From NCBI RefSeq assembly GCF_963082655.1, contig NC_081552.1:99149823-99213822 (forward strand): DNA of 64,000 nt, in the 5' to 3' direction. The stretch comes from Stomoxys calcitrans. Lineage: Eukaryota > Arthropoda > Insecta > Diptera > Muscidae. The notes under the pieces are model-generated. The model made no database searches. It saw only the letters and a program-made list of their open reading frames with translations, and was not told the DNA's origin. Numbering within the stretch: the first letter of the stretch is position 1; every line of letters begins with the position of its first letter. The position numbers were made by a program, and so were the translations under genes. Positions 44,830 to 57,031 of the stretch are shown piece after piece.

Positions 44830-46408
44830 CACAATTCCAATTTGTATGTTAAGCGTTAAAGTCGCCAAAAATTAAAACATCATTATTTTTGCTAATTAAC
44901 TTTACTAAGTCATCTTTATAGTAAGGCTTATAATGTGGGGTATAAACAGATGTTATTATAACATTGTTTCCATTAATTAAATGTATCTTTAGCCAAAAGA
45001 TTGTGCTCGATAGCTTTTCTAATTCCAATGAACACACCGCCACCATGACTTCACCGATCATTCTTATAGATTTTGTAGCGTCCCATCTTGAATTTGTGAT
45101 GAGGTTTGAGAAATGTTTCATTTAAGAGAAAAACATCAATTTGACTTTGTTGTAAAAATCAAAATTCAGCAAACGCATAATTGCTGAATTTTGTCGTTAT
45201 GCCTTTGCAATTGCAGTGCATAACAAGAATCTGATTTATGTTGAATGAATTATTAAGCATGACGCAACATCATTCCTAAAACTGCACTGTTGCAGCCAAC
45301 CAATAGCTTCAAAGTAAATAACTAATAACATGTCATTCGTTAAGTCGTCTGCATAGTCTACTCGACTGCCTTGACTTGTAACGTTAGAGTATAGGTTACG
45401 ATTACCAGGTGGTTGAGTAGTAAAATTTATAGCTGATTGACGGTCAGCTGTTTGAACATATGGGGTTCTTCAACCTGCTAAAATTTAACCACCCTGTGTT
45501 CTAGATGAACATGTTGGACTATCAACAGCTGATCTAGAAGACAAACCTTTGTTTTTGTAACAAGCTTGAGGGAAATCATCTGGTTCAATATAATATTCAT
45601 ACACATATCGTGTACCACAGGAAGTTTTGTTTGTAACTCGATTACGCATTTACATGTAATCTTGTCTACATGGACATTTTGGATCATCAGCCTTATGGTT
45701 CACATTATTTAGGTTTCCCCTGGATCAGTTATAACATTTGTTCACAACAGGACCTTCGTGTTGAGTCTGATTTAAAGTACAAACTAAGAGACCATGGTTA
45801 CCGGCGCATGCAGGACAGACAGCTGTTCGGCCATGACAAGACATTGCACATTTCGCACATTGTGTGGGACCTTTGTTAATTGGGTTTCGCCACTTCACGA
45901 CGATTGCATAGAAATATCTAATTGTGCGGATTTCCTTTTTTGAAATTTGATGACGGCCGAATTCAATCATATGTATCGCGTTGTCGGTGTTAGAACGTGC
46001 TGTGCTTTTCCCTATATTACTATATTATGGGGATCCTTAAATTCTTCAACTATCACTTTATTTTCAAGTTTTGGAAGTCCAAACAGAACCAACTTTAATA
46101 ACTTTTTGCTTCTCAATTCATGAGTGTAGAAATTGTAGTCAGCTTACGAAAGACAAAATGCTTGAAATTACTTTGGTTCCGATGCAATTTTTCAGAACTT
46201 GTACTGCGACCCCAACAAAGCGATTATTTTAGAAAAGCTCACACCAATTGGTGGAAACTTATCTCTTCTTTACTTGCTGATTCCAAATCATCTATATCGA
46301 GCGCTTGATATCGATTGGCCAAATCGAGAACTGCAGCATTTCTTGGATATTTGAAAGGCGGGTTGTTTCCAACTAACGCAACTCCACATTTATTATTTTT
46401 AGTTGCCA
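44830..46408 (-). pseudogene. Jockey-like LINE: ORF1 (gag-like) and start of ORF2 endonuclease
   Basis: Minus strand. ORF1 starts at about 46408 (MATKNNKCGVALVGNNPPF) and is broken repeatedly. Near 45960-45740 it has a zinc-knuckle-like region (CAKCAMSCHGRTAVCPACAGNH; the cysteine spacing is only partly intact). ORF2 begins near 45260 and encodes an AP-type endonuclease fragment ending in IFGDFNA at about 44850, with GEVMVAV and ITSVYTPHY blocks before it. GDFNA is a hallmark of LINE endonucleases. ORF1 normally packages the element RNA; ORF2 nicks and copies. No reverse transcriptase follows, so the element is 3' truncated after the endonuclease. Multiple stops make it non-functional. Confidence 0.75.
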
Positions 46409-46874
46409 TCAGCAATTAGAAATACTATAATTCAATATTTTAAGAAAACATTTTTAAGCGCAGAAAAAATAACATGTGGTATGAGCTGATTACCAGAGAG
46501 CACTGTGATATTCTCATTTAGAATTCAGATATTTTATCTAAAATTAAGATATTCAACTTGTAATTCAGATATTCCATTTGAATTTCAGAACACCTCACTT
46601 CCAAGTGTAATTAAGAAAATATCAATTGAAACTTGGAAATTCCGTTTGTAATTCAGAAATTTCATTTAAAATTCTGAAATTTCATTTTAAATTCTGAAAT
46701 TTTATTTGAAACACAAAATAGTTAAATTGCAATTTAGATACTTTATTTGAAATTCAGAAAATGCCAATTAAAATTCAGAAAATGCCAATTAAAATTCAGA
46801 AAATGCCAATTAATATTCCGAATCATTAAATTGAAATTAAAAATATTCAAATTAAAATTCAAGAGTAATTAAAA

Positions 46875-47544
46875 CAACTAAAAGCGTGCTAAGTTCAGCC
46901 GAGCCGAATCTTATATACCCTCCACCATGGGTCGCAATTGTCGAGTTCTTTTTCCGGCATTTCTTTTTAGGCAAAAAAGGATATAAGGAAAGATTTTCTT
47001 TGCAATTAGAGCGATATCAAGATATGGTGCGGTTTGGACCACAATTAAATTATATGTTGGAGACCTGTGTAAAATGTCAGCCAATTCGAATAAGAATTGC
47101 GCCCTTTGGGGGCTCAAGAAGTAAAATAGAGAGATCGATTTATATGGGAGCTGTATCGGGCTATAAACCGATTCAGATCATAATAAACACGTACGTTGAT
47201 GGTCATGAGATCTGTTTATATGACAGCTATATCAGGTTATGAACCGATTGGAACCATACCTGGCACATTTGTTGGATATCATAACAAAATACTTCGTGGA
47301 AAAATTCATTCGAATCGGATAAGAATTGCGCCCTCTAGAGGCTCAAGAAGTCAAGACCCAAGATCGGTTTATATGGCAGCTATATCAGGTTATGGACCGA
47401 TTTGAACTATACTTGGCACAGTTGTTGGATATCATAACAAAACACGTCGTGGAAAAATTCATTCAAATCGGATAAGAATTGCGCCCTCTCAAACAGAATG
47501 ACGAAATTAGTATACCCCCCATCCTATGGTGGAGGGTATAAAAA
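46875..47544 (+). mobile_element. HINE-1 element with internal deletion
   Basis: Head CAACTAAAAGCGTGCTAAG, palindrome altered to TTCAGCCGAGCCGAA, subterminal repeat and a shortened 5' repeat. At about 47490 the internal repeat (GCGCCCTCT) joins directly to the tail (CAAACAGAATGACG), removing the microsatellite and about 200 bases. Hairpin and TATAAAAA end at 47544. Confidence 0.9.
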
Positions 47545-48113
47545 TACCAATCGAAAATCAGAAATTCCATTTGTAATTGTAAAATTTTATTTAAAATTCA
47601 GATATTTTATTTGTAATTCAGAAATATATATTATATTTAGATATTCCATTTAAAATTCGGAATATTTCAACTGAATTCAGAGCACTTCAATAGAATTCAG
47701 AGTACTTCAATAGGGATTCAGAATATTTTATTTGAAATTCAGAATATTTCATATGCAATTCAGACCACACCACTTTCAAGTGTAATTCAGAAAATACAAT
47801 TTAAAATTGAGAAATTCCATTAATAATGCAAAAATTTTATTTAAAATTCATATATTCTATTTCAAATTCAGATATTATATTTCAAATTTAAAAATTTCAT
47901 TTGATATTCAGATAGTCCATATAAAGTTCGGAATATTTAATTTAAAATTCAGACTTGAAATTCAGATATTTTATTTGAAATTCAGAATATGTTTAATGAA
48001 ATTCAGAATATTTCAAGTGTAGTGTAGTTCATAAAATACCAATTTAAATTCAGAAATTCCATTTCTAATTCAGAAATTTAATTTGAAATTCAGATATTTT
48101 ATTTGAAATTCAA

Positions 48114-48972
48114 CAAGTAAAAAGGCGTTAAGTTCGGCCGGGCCGAACTTTAGATACCCCCCACCTCGGATATATTTGTAAACCACCTTTCATCAAAATC
48201 CTGTGAAATTTGCATACCTTATGTCCCATAGCAGTTATAACAATATATGTACCGATTTGGACCAAATACTTATAAGTGCAAGTCATTGTTCAATTGTGTA
48301 TAACAAAATATTGGTCTTTTTAGTAGCTATATCTAAAACTAAACCGATCTAAACCATGTACAACATGGACGAAGGATGGCGAAGGGCCTTACACAACTCA
48401 CTGTCCCAAATTTCAGCAAAATCGGATAATAAATGGGGCTTTAATGGGCCTAAGACCCCAAATCTGAGGATCGGTCTATATGGCAGCTATATCCAAATCT
48501 GGAACGATCCAGGCCAAATTAACGAAGGATGTCAAAGGGCCTAACACAACTCAGTGTCCCAAATTTTAACAAAATCGGGTAATAAATGAGGCTTTATGGG
48601 CCTTAGACCCTAAATCGGAGGATCGGTCTATATGGCAGCTATATCAAAATCTGGACCGAATTGACGAAGGATGTCAAAGGGCCTAACGCAACTTACTGTC
48701 CCAAATTTCAGCAAAACCGGATAATAATTGTGGCTTTTATGGGCCTAAGACCCTAAATCGGCGGGTCGGTCTTTATGGGGGCTATATCAAGATATAGTCC
48801 GATATAGCCCATCTTCGAACAGACAGACGGACGGACATGTCTAGATCGTCTTAGATTTTTACGCTGATCAAGAATATATATACTTTATAAGGTCGGAAAT
48901 GGATATTTCGATGTGTTGCAAACGAAATGACAAAATTAATATACCTCCATCCATCGGTTTTGGGTATACAAA
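48114..48972 (+). mobile_element. HINE-2 element, internally deleted
   Basis: Head CAAGTAAAAAGGCGTTAAG at 48114, intact palindrome, ATACCCCCCACC, about three and a half internal units, ACAGACGGACGG near 48824, tail, and a degraded terminal pairing (CCATCGGTTTTGGGTATAC). It sits in the AT-rich minisatellite. Confidence 0.9.
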
Positions 48973-49110
48973 TTTCATGTGGTGTTTCGATATTTCATTT
49001 AAAATGCAGAATATTTCAAGTAAAATTTAGACACTTAAATTGAAATTCAAAATATTTTAATTGAAGATATTTCATTTGAAAATCAGAAATTCCATTTAAA
49101 TTTAAACTAG

Positions 49111-49929
49111 TAAGAATTGCGCACTTAAGAGGCTGAAGAAGTAAATAGGGAGATCGGTTTATAGGGGAGCTGTATTAGGCTATAAACCGATTCATGCCAT
49201 ATTCGACACGTATGTTAAAGGTCATGGGAGAAGACGTTGTCCAAAATTTCAGCCAAACCAGATAATACTTGCGACCTCTAGAGGCTCAAGAAGTCAAGAT
49301 CCCAGATCAGTTTATATGACAGCTATATCAGGTTATGGACCGATTTAAACCATTCTCTATACAGTTGTTGGAAGTCGTAACAAAACACCTCGTGCAAAAT
49401 TTCAGCCAAATCGAATAGGAATTATTCCCTGTAGAGGCTCAAGAAGTCAAGTCCCCAGATAGGATTATATGGCATCTATACCAGTTTATAGACCGATTTC
49501 AACCATACTCAGCATAGTTATTGGAAGTCATAACAAAACACTTCATGCAAAATCAGCCAAATCGGATAAGAATTGTGCCCTCTAGCGGTCCAAGAAGTCA
49601 AGATCCCATATAGGTTTATATGGCAGCTATATCAAAACGAGGACCGTTGTAGGGATTTACAATCCCAACCGACCTACACTAATAAGAAATATTTGTGCAA
49701 AATTTCAAGTGGCTAGCTTTACTCCTTCCAAAAATAGCGTGCTTTCGACAGACAGACGGACGGACGGATGGACGGAAAGACAGACGGGCGGACATGGCTA
49801 GTTTGACTTAAAATGTCATGACAATCTAGAATATATGTACTTTATTGGGTCTTAGACGAATATTTCGAGGAGTTACAAACAGAATGACGAAATTAGTATA
49901 CCCCCATCCTAAGGTGGGGGGTATAAAAA
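49111..49929 (+). mobile_element. HINE-1-related element, 5' truncated
   Basis: It enters at TAAGAATTGCGCAC, has four diverged internal repeats, an interrupted (ACGG)n at about 49755-49790, hairpin and TATAAAAA at 49929. Divergence is intermediate between the main HINE-1 copies and the 37890 copy. Confidence 0.85.
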
Positions 49930-50235
49930 TATTTTAATTGAATTTCAGATATTCCATATAATATTAGGAGTATTTCATTTAAAATTCCGATACTCCATTC
50001 GACATTCAGATATTTGATTTGAAATTCAGAATACTTCAATTAAATTTCAGAATACTTTAATTTAATTTCAGTGTATTTCAATTCAAATTAAGAAGTGCAA
50101 TTTATAAAATACCAGTTGAAATTCAGAAACTCCATTTCTTATTCAGCAAATTAATTTAAAATTCAGATATTTTATTTGAAACTCAGAAATTCCATGTGAT
50201 GTTTAGACAATCAATTTCAAATTCAGAATATTTAT

Positions 50236-51052
50236 TTTTATAAGGGGTTAATGAGAAAGTTAAAAAAAATCAGGAAAATGCTTGAAATCTTTATTTGGGT
50301 TGAAAGTACGGTCCATATAATTTAAAGTTCGAAGATTATTTCATGCCAATGTTGACCGTGACTGCGCCTCAAATGGTCCATCCGCTTAGTCTAATTTTGG
50401 CATATTTTTCCAACATTTCGCCCGGTATCTCACGAATAATTTCTTTAATGTTGTCTTAAAATGCATTAATTGAAACGGACTTGTCTGTATAGACATGAGC
50501 TTTAACATAGCCCCGCAAAAAAAGTCTAAAGGTGTTAAATCGTACGATATAAGCGGCCAATTGGCCGATCTGGGTGAAATAAAATCTTCACCTAACTTGC
50601 CTCTCAATAAGTCAATTTTTACACGTGTTGTGTGGCATGTGGCGCCGTCTTGTTGAAACCACATGCCATGCTCTTGCATCATCTCACGGTAGCGCTCACC
50701 ATTCACGTTTACGTTACATTTCGCATCATCTTTGAAGAAGAACAGTCCAATGATTCCACCAGCCCATAAACCACACCAAATTGTGATTTTTTTTGGATGC
50801 ATTTTTGCAATGCTTCTGGCTGATCTTCACCCCAAAATCGACTATTCTGCTTTTAAACTTTTTTAACAGAGCACTCATTTTGATAATAAAATTCAATAAT
50901 TTGCAAGCGTTGTTCGTTTGTAAAACTGGTTAAATTATAGACAAAACTGAAGATGTTTGACAGTGAAACAGAACACGATACGTGCGTGAGCTGTGAAAAC
51001 CCGTGTTATCAAAAAGATAATAGCTAAAAAATCACTCTTTATCGTACGAACT
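50236..51052 (-). pseudogene. mariner-superfamily transposase (DD41D-like), internally deleted
   Basis: Minus strand. The N-terminal part at about 50930-50860 reads FTNEQRLQIIEFYYQNECSV, a typical helix-turn-helix start. A deletion then removes most of the DNA-binding domain and the first catalytic aspartate, joining to a fragment that leads into the main frame at 50802. That frame has TIWCGLWAGGIIG, then WFQQDGATCHT (second catalytic aspartate in QDG) and YDLTPLDFF (third in PLD). The spacing between these two aspartates is 40 residues, one fewer than DD41D. The end is frameshifted near 50390; the C-terminal MDHLRR and HEIIFE appear in another frame. Such enzymes cut and paste DNA at TA sites; this copy is dead. 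Exact terminal repeats were not resolved. Confidence 0.82.
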
Positions 51053-52611
51053 TCAAAATATTTTAATTTAAATTCTGGTATTTTGAATTTCAAAATATGT
51101 TAATTTAAATTAAGATTTTCCATTTGAAATTGAGAATATTTCATTTGAAATCCAGATATTCTATTTTAAATTTAATAATTTTAATTAAGATTGCGATAAA
51201 ATTCAGACGTTCTTTTTGAAATTCAGGGTATTTGATTTAAAATTTCAATTGAAATTCAGAATATATCAATTGAAATTCAAACCCCATAAAATACCAATTG
51301 AAATTGAAAAGTTCAATTTGTTATTCAGAACGTTCATTTGAAATTCAGAAATTCCGTATGATATTCAGACATTGCTTTTGAAATTCGGAATAATTCATTC
51401 GAAATTCAGATACTCCAACTCAGAATATTTCAATTTAATGATTGATATTTCATTTGAAATTCAGAATTTTTTTTATCTAAAATTCAGAATATTTTAGGTC
51501 AAATTCAAAATATATCAATTCAGACTGGTGTAACTTTCAAATGTATTGTAAATCAGATTATACCTATTGAAATTCCGTATGATATTCAGAGATTCTATTT
51601 GAACTTCAGATACTCCATTTGAAGATCACCACTTTTTAGTGTATTTCAGAAAATACCAATTAAAATTCAGAAATTCCATGTGGTGTTCTGATATTTTATA
51701 TTTTATTTGAAATTCTGAAATTTTATTTAAATTTCAGAATATGTAAAATGCTATTTAGATATTCCATTTGAAATTCTGAATATTTCAATTAATATTCCGA
51801 ATATTTCAATTGAAAATCAGACTACACCACTTTCAAATGTAATTCAGATATTCCAAATTCTAATTGAAATTTAGAAATTCCATTTGATAGTCAGGTATTC
51901 CACTTGAAATTCAGAATACTTCTTTTGAAATGCATATACTCCATATAAAATTTGGAACATTTCAATAGAAATTCACTTATTTTATTTAAAATTTTAAATA
52001 TGCTAATTAAAATTTAATATTTCATTTGAAATTCAGAATATTGCAATCGAGATGGTGTGGTCTGACACCATTTTCAAGTACAAGTAAGAAGAAACCAATT
52101 GTTATTCAGAAACTCCATTTACTATTCAGAAATTTCATTTGAAAGACCACACTACTATTCAGAAATTTCATTATTTGAAATTCAAAACTCCATTTGATAA
52201 TCAGATATTCCACTTGAAATTCAAAATATTTAATTTGAAATTCGGACACTCCATTTGAAATTCAGAATATTTTATTTGAAATTCAGATTATCTATTTGAA
52301 ATACAGGATATCTATTTGAAATTCAGAATGTCAGACCTCACATGTTTTATTTGAAGTTCAGAATATGTTGGTAGAAATTCAGATATTCCATTTAAAATTC
52401 AGCAGCAATTCAGAATATTTCTTTTGAAACTCAGAATATTTTACAATAATAAAAATTCAGACTACACCAATTTCAAGTGTAAGTCAGAAGAACCAATCGA
52501 AATTCCGAAATTTCATTGATAGTTTAGAAATTTCATTTGAAATTTAGATATTATATTTGAAATTCAGAAATTCCATTTAATATTCATATATTCCATTTGA
52601 AATTCATATAT

Positions 52612-52769
52612 GTACACAGGATTTTCACATTCCAGGGTATCACACTCTATCTCTTTTTATACCCCACAGAGGCCTTGTGCTATATGTACATAATGATATA
52701 GTGTTCCATAGGCAGAAACACTTGGGCTCACAAGATCCGGAATTTAATTCCATTTGGGTTAAATTTAGG
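52612..52769 (+). pseudogene. Jockey/CR1-like LINE, endonuclease fragment (left of nested RTE)
   Basis: The reading GYHTLSLFIPHRGLVLYVHND, then FHRQKHL and EFNSIWVKFR, is part of an AP-type LINE endonuclease. It stops at GGTTAAATTTAGG (52757-52769). The same 13 bases recur at 58801-58813, where the protein continues as VKFRIGTHELYFWFIYRS. This is thus the left half of the LINE whose reverse transcriptase is at 59.2-60.9 kb, split by an RTE insertion. Its 5' end is lost at the border with the AT-rich array. Confidence 0.8.
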
Positions 52770-53253
52770 CCCGGCCGATACGGGATGACTATGAGCACCA
52801 CACAGGCTGGAACTTTGAGCTCCGACTTGTGTGGTGCCCATCGTTATCACGAGAAGCTTAGCTGAAAGCTACCGGGCGCGTCCACAGGTTACGGATGGTG
52901 GAAAACTCCGTTTTTATGCGGAGTAGCTGCAAATGCGGCCGCGGGCAGTAAGCGATTTTCGAGAGGAGAGTCTGAGTGAGGAGTCAGGTGGCACTGGCTC
53001 TTAACTAAATACTGAGTGCCAATGATACTCGAGATGACAAGGCGAGTTATTGGCGCCTTCAAATAACCAATGTCCAACATCAGCGTCTGTTCCCAGGTTA
53101 GGGGCGGCTGGCGGCGAGCGTCGGATCTTGGAGCAAGCGGCTCGCCACAACGAGGGATACATGCAATCACACAAACCCATGCGGTTGGGGCGCTGGGCCA
53201 GTAACCCGCCTCCGGAAAACATAGAACTACTATGAGAAACAAAGGAATTGTAA
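52770..53253 (+). mobile_element. RTE-type LINE, 5' UTR and ORF start
   Basis: GC-richer sequence between the left target duplication and a HINE-2. A start codon at 53232 opens a frame (MRNKGIV) that is cut after 22 bases by the HINE-2. On the far side (54701) the frame resumes in phase with DPPNVDDPRKRKK and the endonuclease start. About 460 bases upstream of the ATG would be the 5' UTR. The 145-codon minus-strand frame overlapping it has no recognisable protein content. Confidence 0.7.
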
Positions 53254-54700
53254 CAAGTAAAAAGGCGTTAAGTTCGGCCGGGCCGAACTTTGGATACCCA
53301 CCACCTCGGGTATATATGTAAACCACATTTCATCAAAATTCGGTGAAAATGTCATACCTTATACTCATATACCTCATACCGATCTGAACTATATACGACA
53401 CGGATGTCGAACATAAGTCACTGTGTCAAATTTCAGTGAAATCGGATTATAAATGCGCCTTTTATGGGGCCAAGACTTTAAATCGAGATATCGGTCTACA
53501 TGGCAGCTATACCCAAATCTGGACCGATTTGGGCCAACTTGCATACACATGTCGAAGAGCCTAACACAAAGCACTGTCCCAAATTTCGGCGAAATCGGAC
53601 AATAAATGCCTCTTCTATGGGCCCTAAACCTTAAATCGTGAGATCGGTCTATATGGCAGCTATATCCAAATCTGGACCGATCTGTGCGATTTTGCAGAAG
53701 TATGTCAAGGGATTCAACTTAACTCACTGCTCCAAATTTCGCCGACATCGGACAATGAATGAGCATTTTATGGCCTAAAACCATAAATCAAGAAATCGGT
53801 CTATATGGCAGCTATATCCAAATCTGAACCAATCTGGACCAAATTGAAGAAATATGTAAAAGGGCCTAACACAACTCACTGTCCCAAATTTCAGCAAAAT
53901 CGGATAATGAATGTGGCTTTTATGGGCCTTAGATCATAAATCGGAGGATCGATCTATATGGCAACTATATCCAAATCTGGACCGATCTGGTCCAAATTAA
54001 CGAAGGAAGTCGAGGGGCCTAACACAAATCCCTGTCCCAAATTTCAGCGAAATCGGATAATAAATGTGGCTTTTATGGGCCTTAGACCCTAAATCGGAGG
54101 ATCGGTCTATATGTCAGCTATATCCAAATCTGGACCGATCTGAGCCAAATTGACGAAGGATGTTGATGGGCCTAACACAATTCACTGTCCCAAATTTCAT
54201 CAAAATCGGATAATAAATGTGGCTTTTATGGGCCTTAGACCCTAAATCGGAGGATCGGTCTATATGGCAGCTATATCCAAATCTGAACCGATCTTAGCCA
54301 AATTGACGAAGGATGTCGAAGGGCCTAACACAACTCACTGTCCCAAATTTCAGCAAAATCGGATAATAAATGTGGCTTTTATAGGCCTAAGACCCTAAAT
54401 CGGTGGATCGGTCTATATGGGGGCTATATCAAAATATAGTCCGATATAGCCCATCTTCGAACTTAACCTGCTTATGGACAAAAAAAAGAATCTGTGCAAA
54501 ATTTCAGCTCAATATCTCTATTTTTAAAGACTGTAGCGTGATTTCAACAGACAGACGGACGGACATGTCTAGATCGTCTTACATTTTTACGCTGATCAAG
54601 AATATATATACTTTATAGGGTCGGAAATGGATACTTCGATGTGTTGCAAACGGAATGACAAAATGAATATACCCCCATCCTTCGGTGGTGGGTATAAAAA
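53254..54700 (+). mobile_element. HINE-2 element, full length, inserted in RTE ORF
   Basis: Head CAAGTAAAAAGGCGTTAAG, intact TTCGGCCGGGCCGAA, ATACCCACCACC, about seven internal units, the ACAGACGGACGGAC tract near 54549, tail, GGTGGTGGGTATA and AAAAA ending at 54700 (one A is shared with or ambiguous to the host). The flanking RTE frame continues in phase when only this element is disregarded; no target duplication is seen. Confidence 0.93.
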
Positions 54701-55551
54701 CGGACCCCCCCAACGTTGACGACCCACGCAAACGAAAAAAGGACCATGATTTGCGGATCTGCACCTGGAATGTCCGCACTCTTTATAGGGAAGGTGCTGT
54801 ATACGCGCTGGCGGATGTATTTGAGAAGTACAAGGCAGACATAACCGCCTTACAGGAAGTGCGATGGACTGGGAATGGCGTCACTACAACACCAAACGGT
54901 GACGAACGTTTAGTTTAGCCTCCACGAGATAACGTCCAGTAATGGGTTGAGGCTGATAAATTTCGCCGCCGCAAAAAACATGGTAGTTAGTAGCACCAGA
55001 TTTCAACATAAAAATATCCACATAGCCACATGGCTGTCACCCGATCAAAACACGAGAATCCAAATTGATCACATTGTGATAGATGGAAGGCATTCATCCA
55101 GCGTGTTAGATGTACGATCGATCCCTGGAGCGAATATAGATTCAGATCATTAGCTTGTTGCAGCAAAGGTTCGCACCCGTTTGAACATGGCGAGGAAAGT
55201 ACGATCTGACACTGCACGGAAGCTGGACATTGAAAAGCTGCAGACACAACAAATGGCAGCGGCATACTCCACTCGACTGACCCAACTGCTTGATGAAAGC
55301 ACTCCTTGTTCCGATGATATAATGGCGCAGTGGCAAACTATTGCCCACTCCATGGAAAATGCCGCGAAATACGTACTTGGGTACCGAAAGCCTCCTCCAA
55401 AAAACCCATGGTACGACCAAGAGTGTCGACATGCTACTGAAGCCAAGAATGCGGCATATAGAGCAACCCTGCAATCAGTAGCAACGCGCCAGATGAAGGA
55501 GAGGTATCGGGAGAAAAGGAGAGAGGAGAAACGTCTGTTCCGCAGAAAGAA
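54701..55551 (+). pseudogene. RTE-type LINE endonuclease region, internally deleted
   Basis: It begins (54701 on) DPPNVDDPRKRKKDHDLRICTWNVRTL, the AP-endonuclease N-terminus, and ITALQEVRWTG carries the catalytic glutamate. At about 54916 the frame breaks and jumps to SLHEITSSNGLRLINFAAAKN. The central endonuclease, including the GDFNA region expected there, is missing. The domain ends IDSDH followed by a stop where the catalytic SDH lies. A linker frame from 55181 (MNMARKVRSDTARKLDIEK...) runs open to 55551, where a HINE-1 interrupts an arginine/lysine-rich stretch (RREEKRLFRRK). The role would be nicking the target for reverse transcription; this copy cannot. Confidence 0.88.
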
Positions 55552-57031
55552 CAAGTAAAAGCGTGCTAAGTTCGGCCGGGCCGAATCTTATATATCCTCC
55601 ACCATGGATCGCATTTGTCGAGTTCTTTTTCCGGCATCCCTTCTTAGGCAAAAAAGGATATAAGAAAAGAGTTGCTCTGCTATTAAAACGATATCAAGAT
55701 ATGGTCCGGTTCGGACCACAATTAAATTATATGTTGGAGACCTGTGTAAAATTTCTGCCAATTCGTATAAGAATTGCGCCCTTTGGGGGCTCAAGAAGTA
55801 AAATAGAGAGATCGATTTATATGGGAGCTGTATCGGGCCATAGAACGATTCAGACCATAATAAACACGTATGTTGATGGTCAAGAGAGGATCCGTCGTAC
55901 AAAATTTCAGGCAAATCGGATAATAATTGCGCCCTTTGGAAGCTTAAGGAGTCAAGTCCCCAGATCTGTTTATATATGACTGCTATATCAGGTTATGAAC
56001 CGACTTCTACTTTATTTGACATAGTTGTTGAAAGTAAAAATAAAAAACGTCTTGCGAAATTTCAGCCAAATCGGATAGAAATTGAGTCCTCTAGAAGCTC
56101 AAGAAGTCAAGTCCCCAGATCTGTTTATATAACAGCTATATCAGGTTACGAACCGATTTGAACCATATTTGGCACAGTTGTTGGATATCATAACAAAATA
56201 CTACGTGCCAAAATTCATTCAAATTGAATAAGAATTGCGCCCTCTAGAGGCTCAAGAAGTCAAGACCCAAGATCGGTTTATATGACAGCTATATAAGGTT
56301 ATGGACCGATTTGAACCATACTTGGCACAGTTGTTGGATATCATAACAAAACACGTCGTGCAAAATTTCATTCCAATCGGATAAGAATTGCGCACTCTAG
56401 AGGCTCAAGAAGTCAAGACCCCAGATCGGTTTATATGGTAGCTATATCAGGTTATGAACCGATTTGAACCATACTTGGCACAGTTGTCGATATAATAACA
56501 AAACGCGTCGTGCAAAATTTCATTCCAATCGAATAAGAATTGTGCACTCTAGAGGCTCAAGAAGTCAAGATCCAAGATCGGTTTATATGGCAGCTATATC
56601 AGGTTATAAACCGATTTGAACCATACTTAGCACAGTTGTTGGATATCATAGCAAAACAAGTCGTGCAAAATCTCATCCCAATCGAATAAGAATTGCGCAC
56701 TCCAGAGGCTCAAGAAGTCAAGACCCAAGAGCGGTTTATATGGCAGCTATATCAAAACATGTACCGATATGGCCCATTTACAATACCAACCGACCTACAC
56801 TAATAAGAAGTATTTGTGCAAAATTTCAAGCGGCTAGCTTTACTCCTTCGGAAGTTAGCGTGCTTTCGACAGACAGACGGACGGACGGACGGACATGGCT
56901 AGATCGACATAAAATTTCACGACGATCAAGAATATATATACTTTATGGGGTCTCAGACGAATATTTCGAGTAGTTACAATCAGAATGACGAAATTAGTAT
57001 ACCCCCCATCTTATGGTGGATGGTATAAAAA
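55552..57031 (+). mobile_element. HINE-1 element, full length, inserted in RTE ORF
   Basis: Head CAAGTAAAAGCGTGCTAAG at 55552, intact palindrome, subterminal repeat with TATATCCTCCACC, eight or so internal repeats, (ACGG)n at 56876-56894, hairpin (GGTGGATGGTATA) and AAAAA to 57031. RTE codons meet exactly at its borders without duplication. The annotated 353-codon frame beginning at 56985 therefore has its first 15 or so codons from HINE sequence. Confidence 0.95.

Larger units (their letters stand above)
46440..52611. repeat. Degenerate AT-rich minisatellite array, about 20-21 bp unit
   Basis: The segments 46490-46870, 47545-48110, 48975-49105, 49930-50235 and 51053-52611 consist of an endlessly varied unit close to TTTGAAATTCAGA(A/T)ATT(C/T)CA. 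Where it is best preserved (near 52240-52330) the spacing is about 20-21 bases. The array is interrupted by three HINEs and one mariner, all annotated separately, so about 3 kb is repeat proper. Open frames inside (for example 71 codons at 47807) are low-complexity by-products. Confidence 0.85.

Noticed and set aside
47807..48022. 71-codon frame in the AT-rich array as a small membrane protein
   Set aside because: It is a direct reading of the AAATTCAGA minisatellite, with residues repeating at the array period.
52889..53326. 145-codon minus-strand frame in GC-richer DNA as a possible host gene
   Set aside because: It lies antisense to the RTE 5' UTR, crosses into the HINE-2 head and has no recognisable domain.
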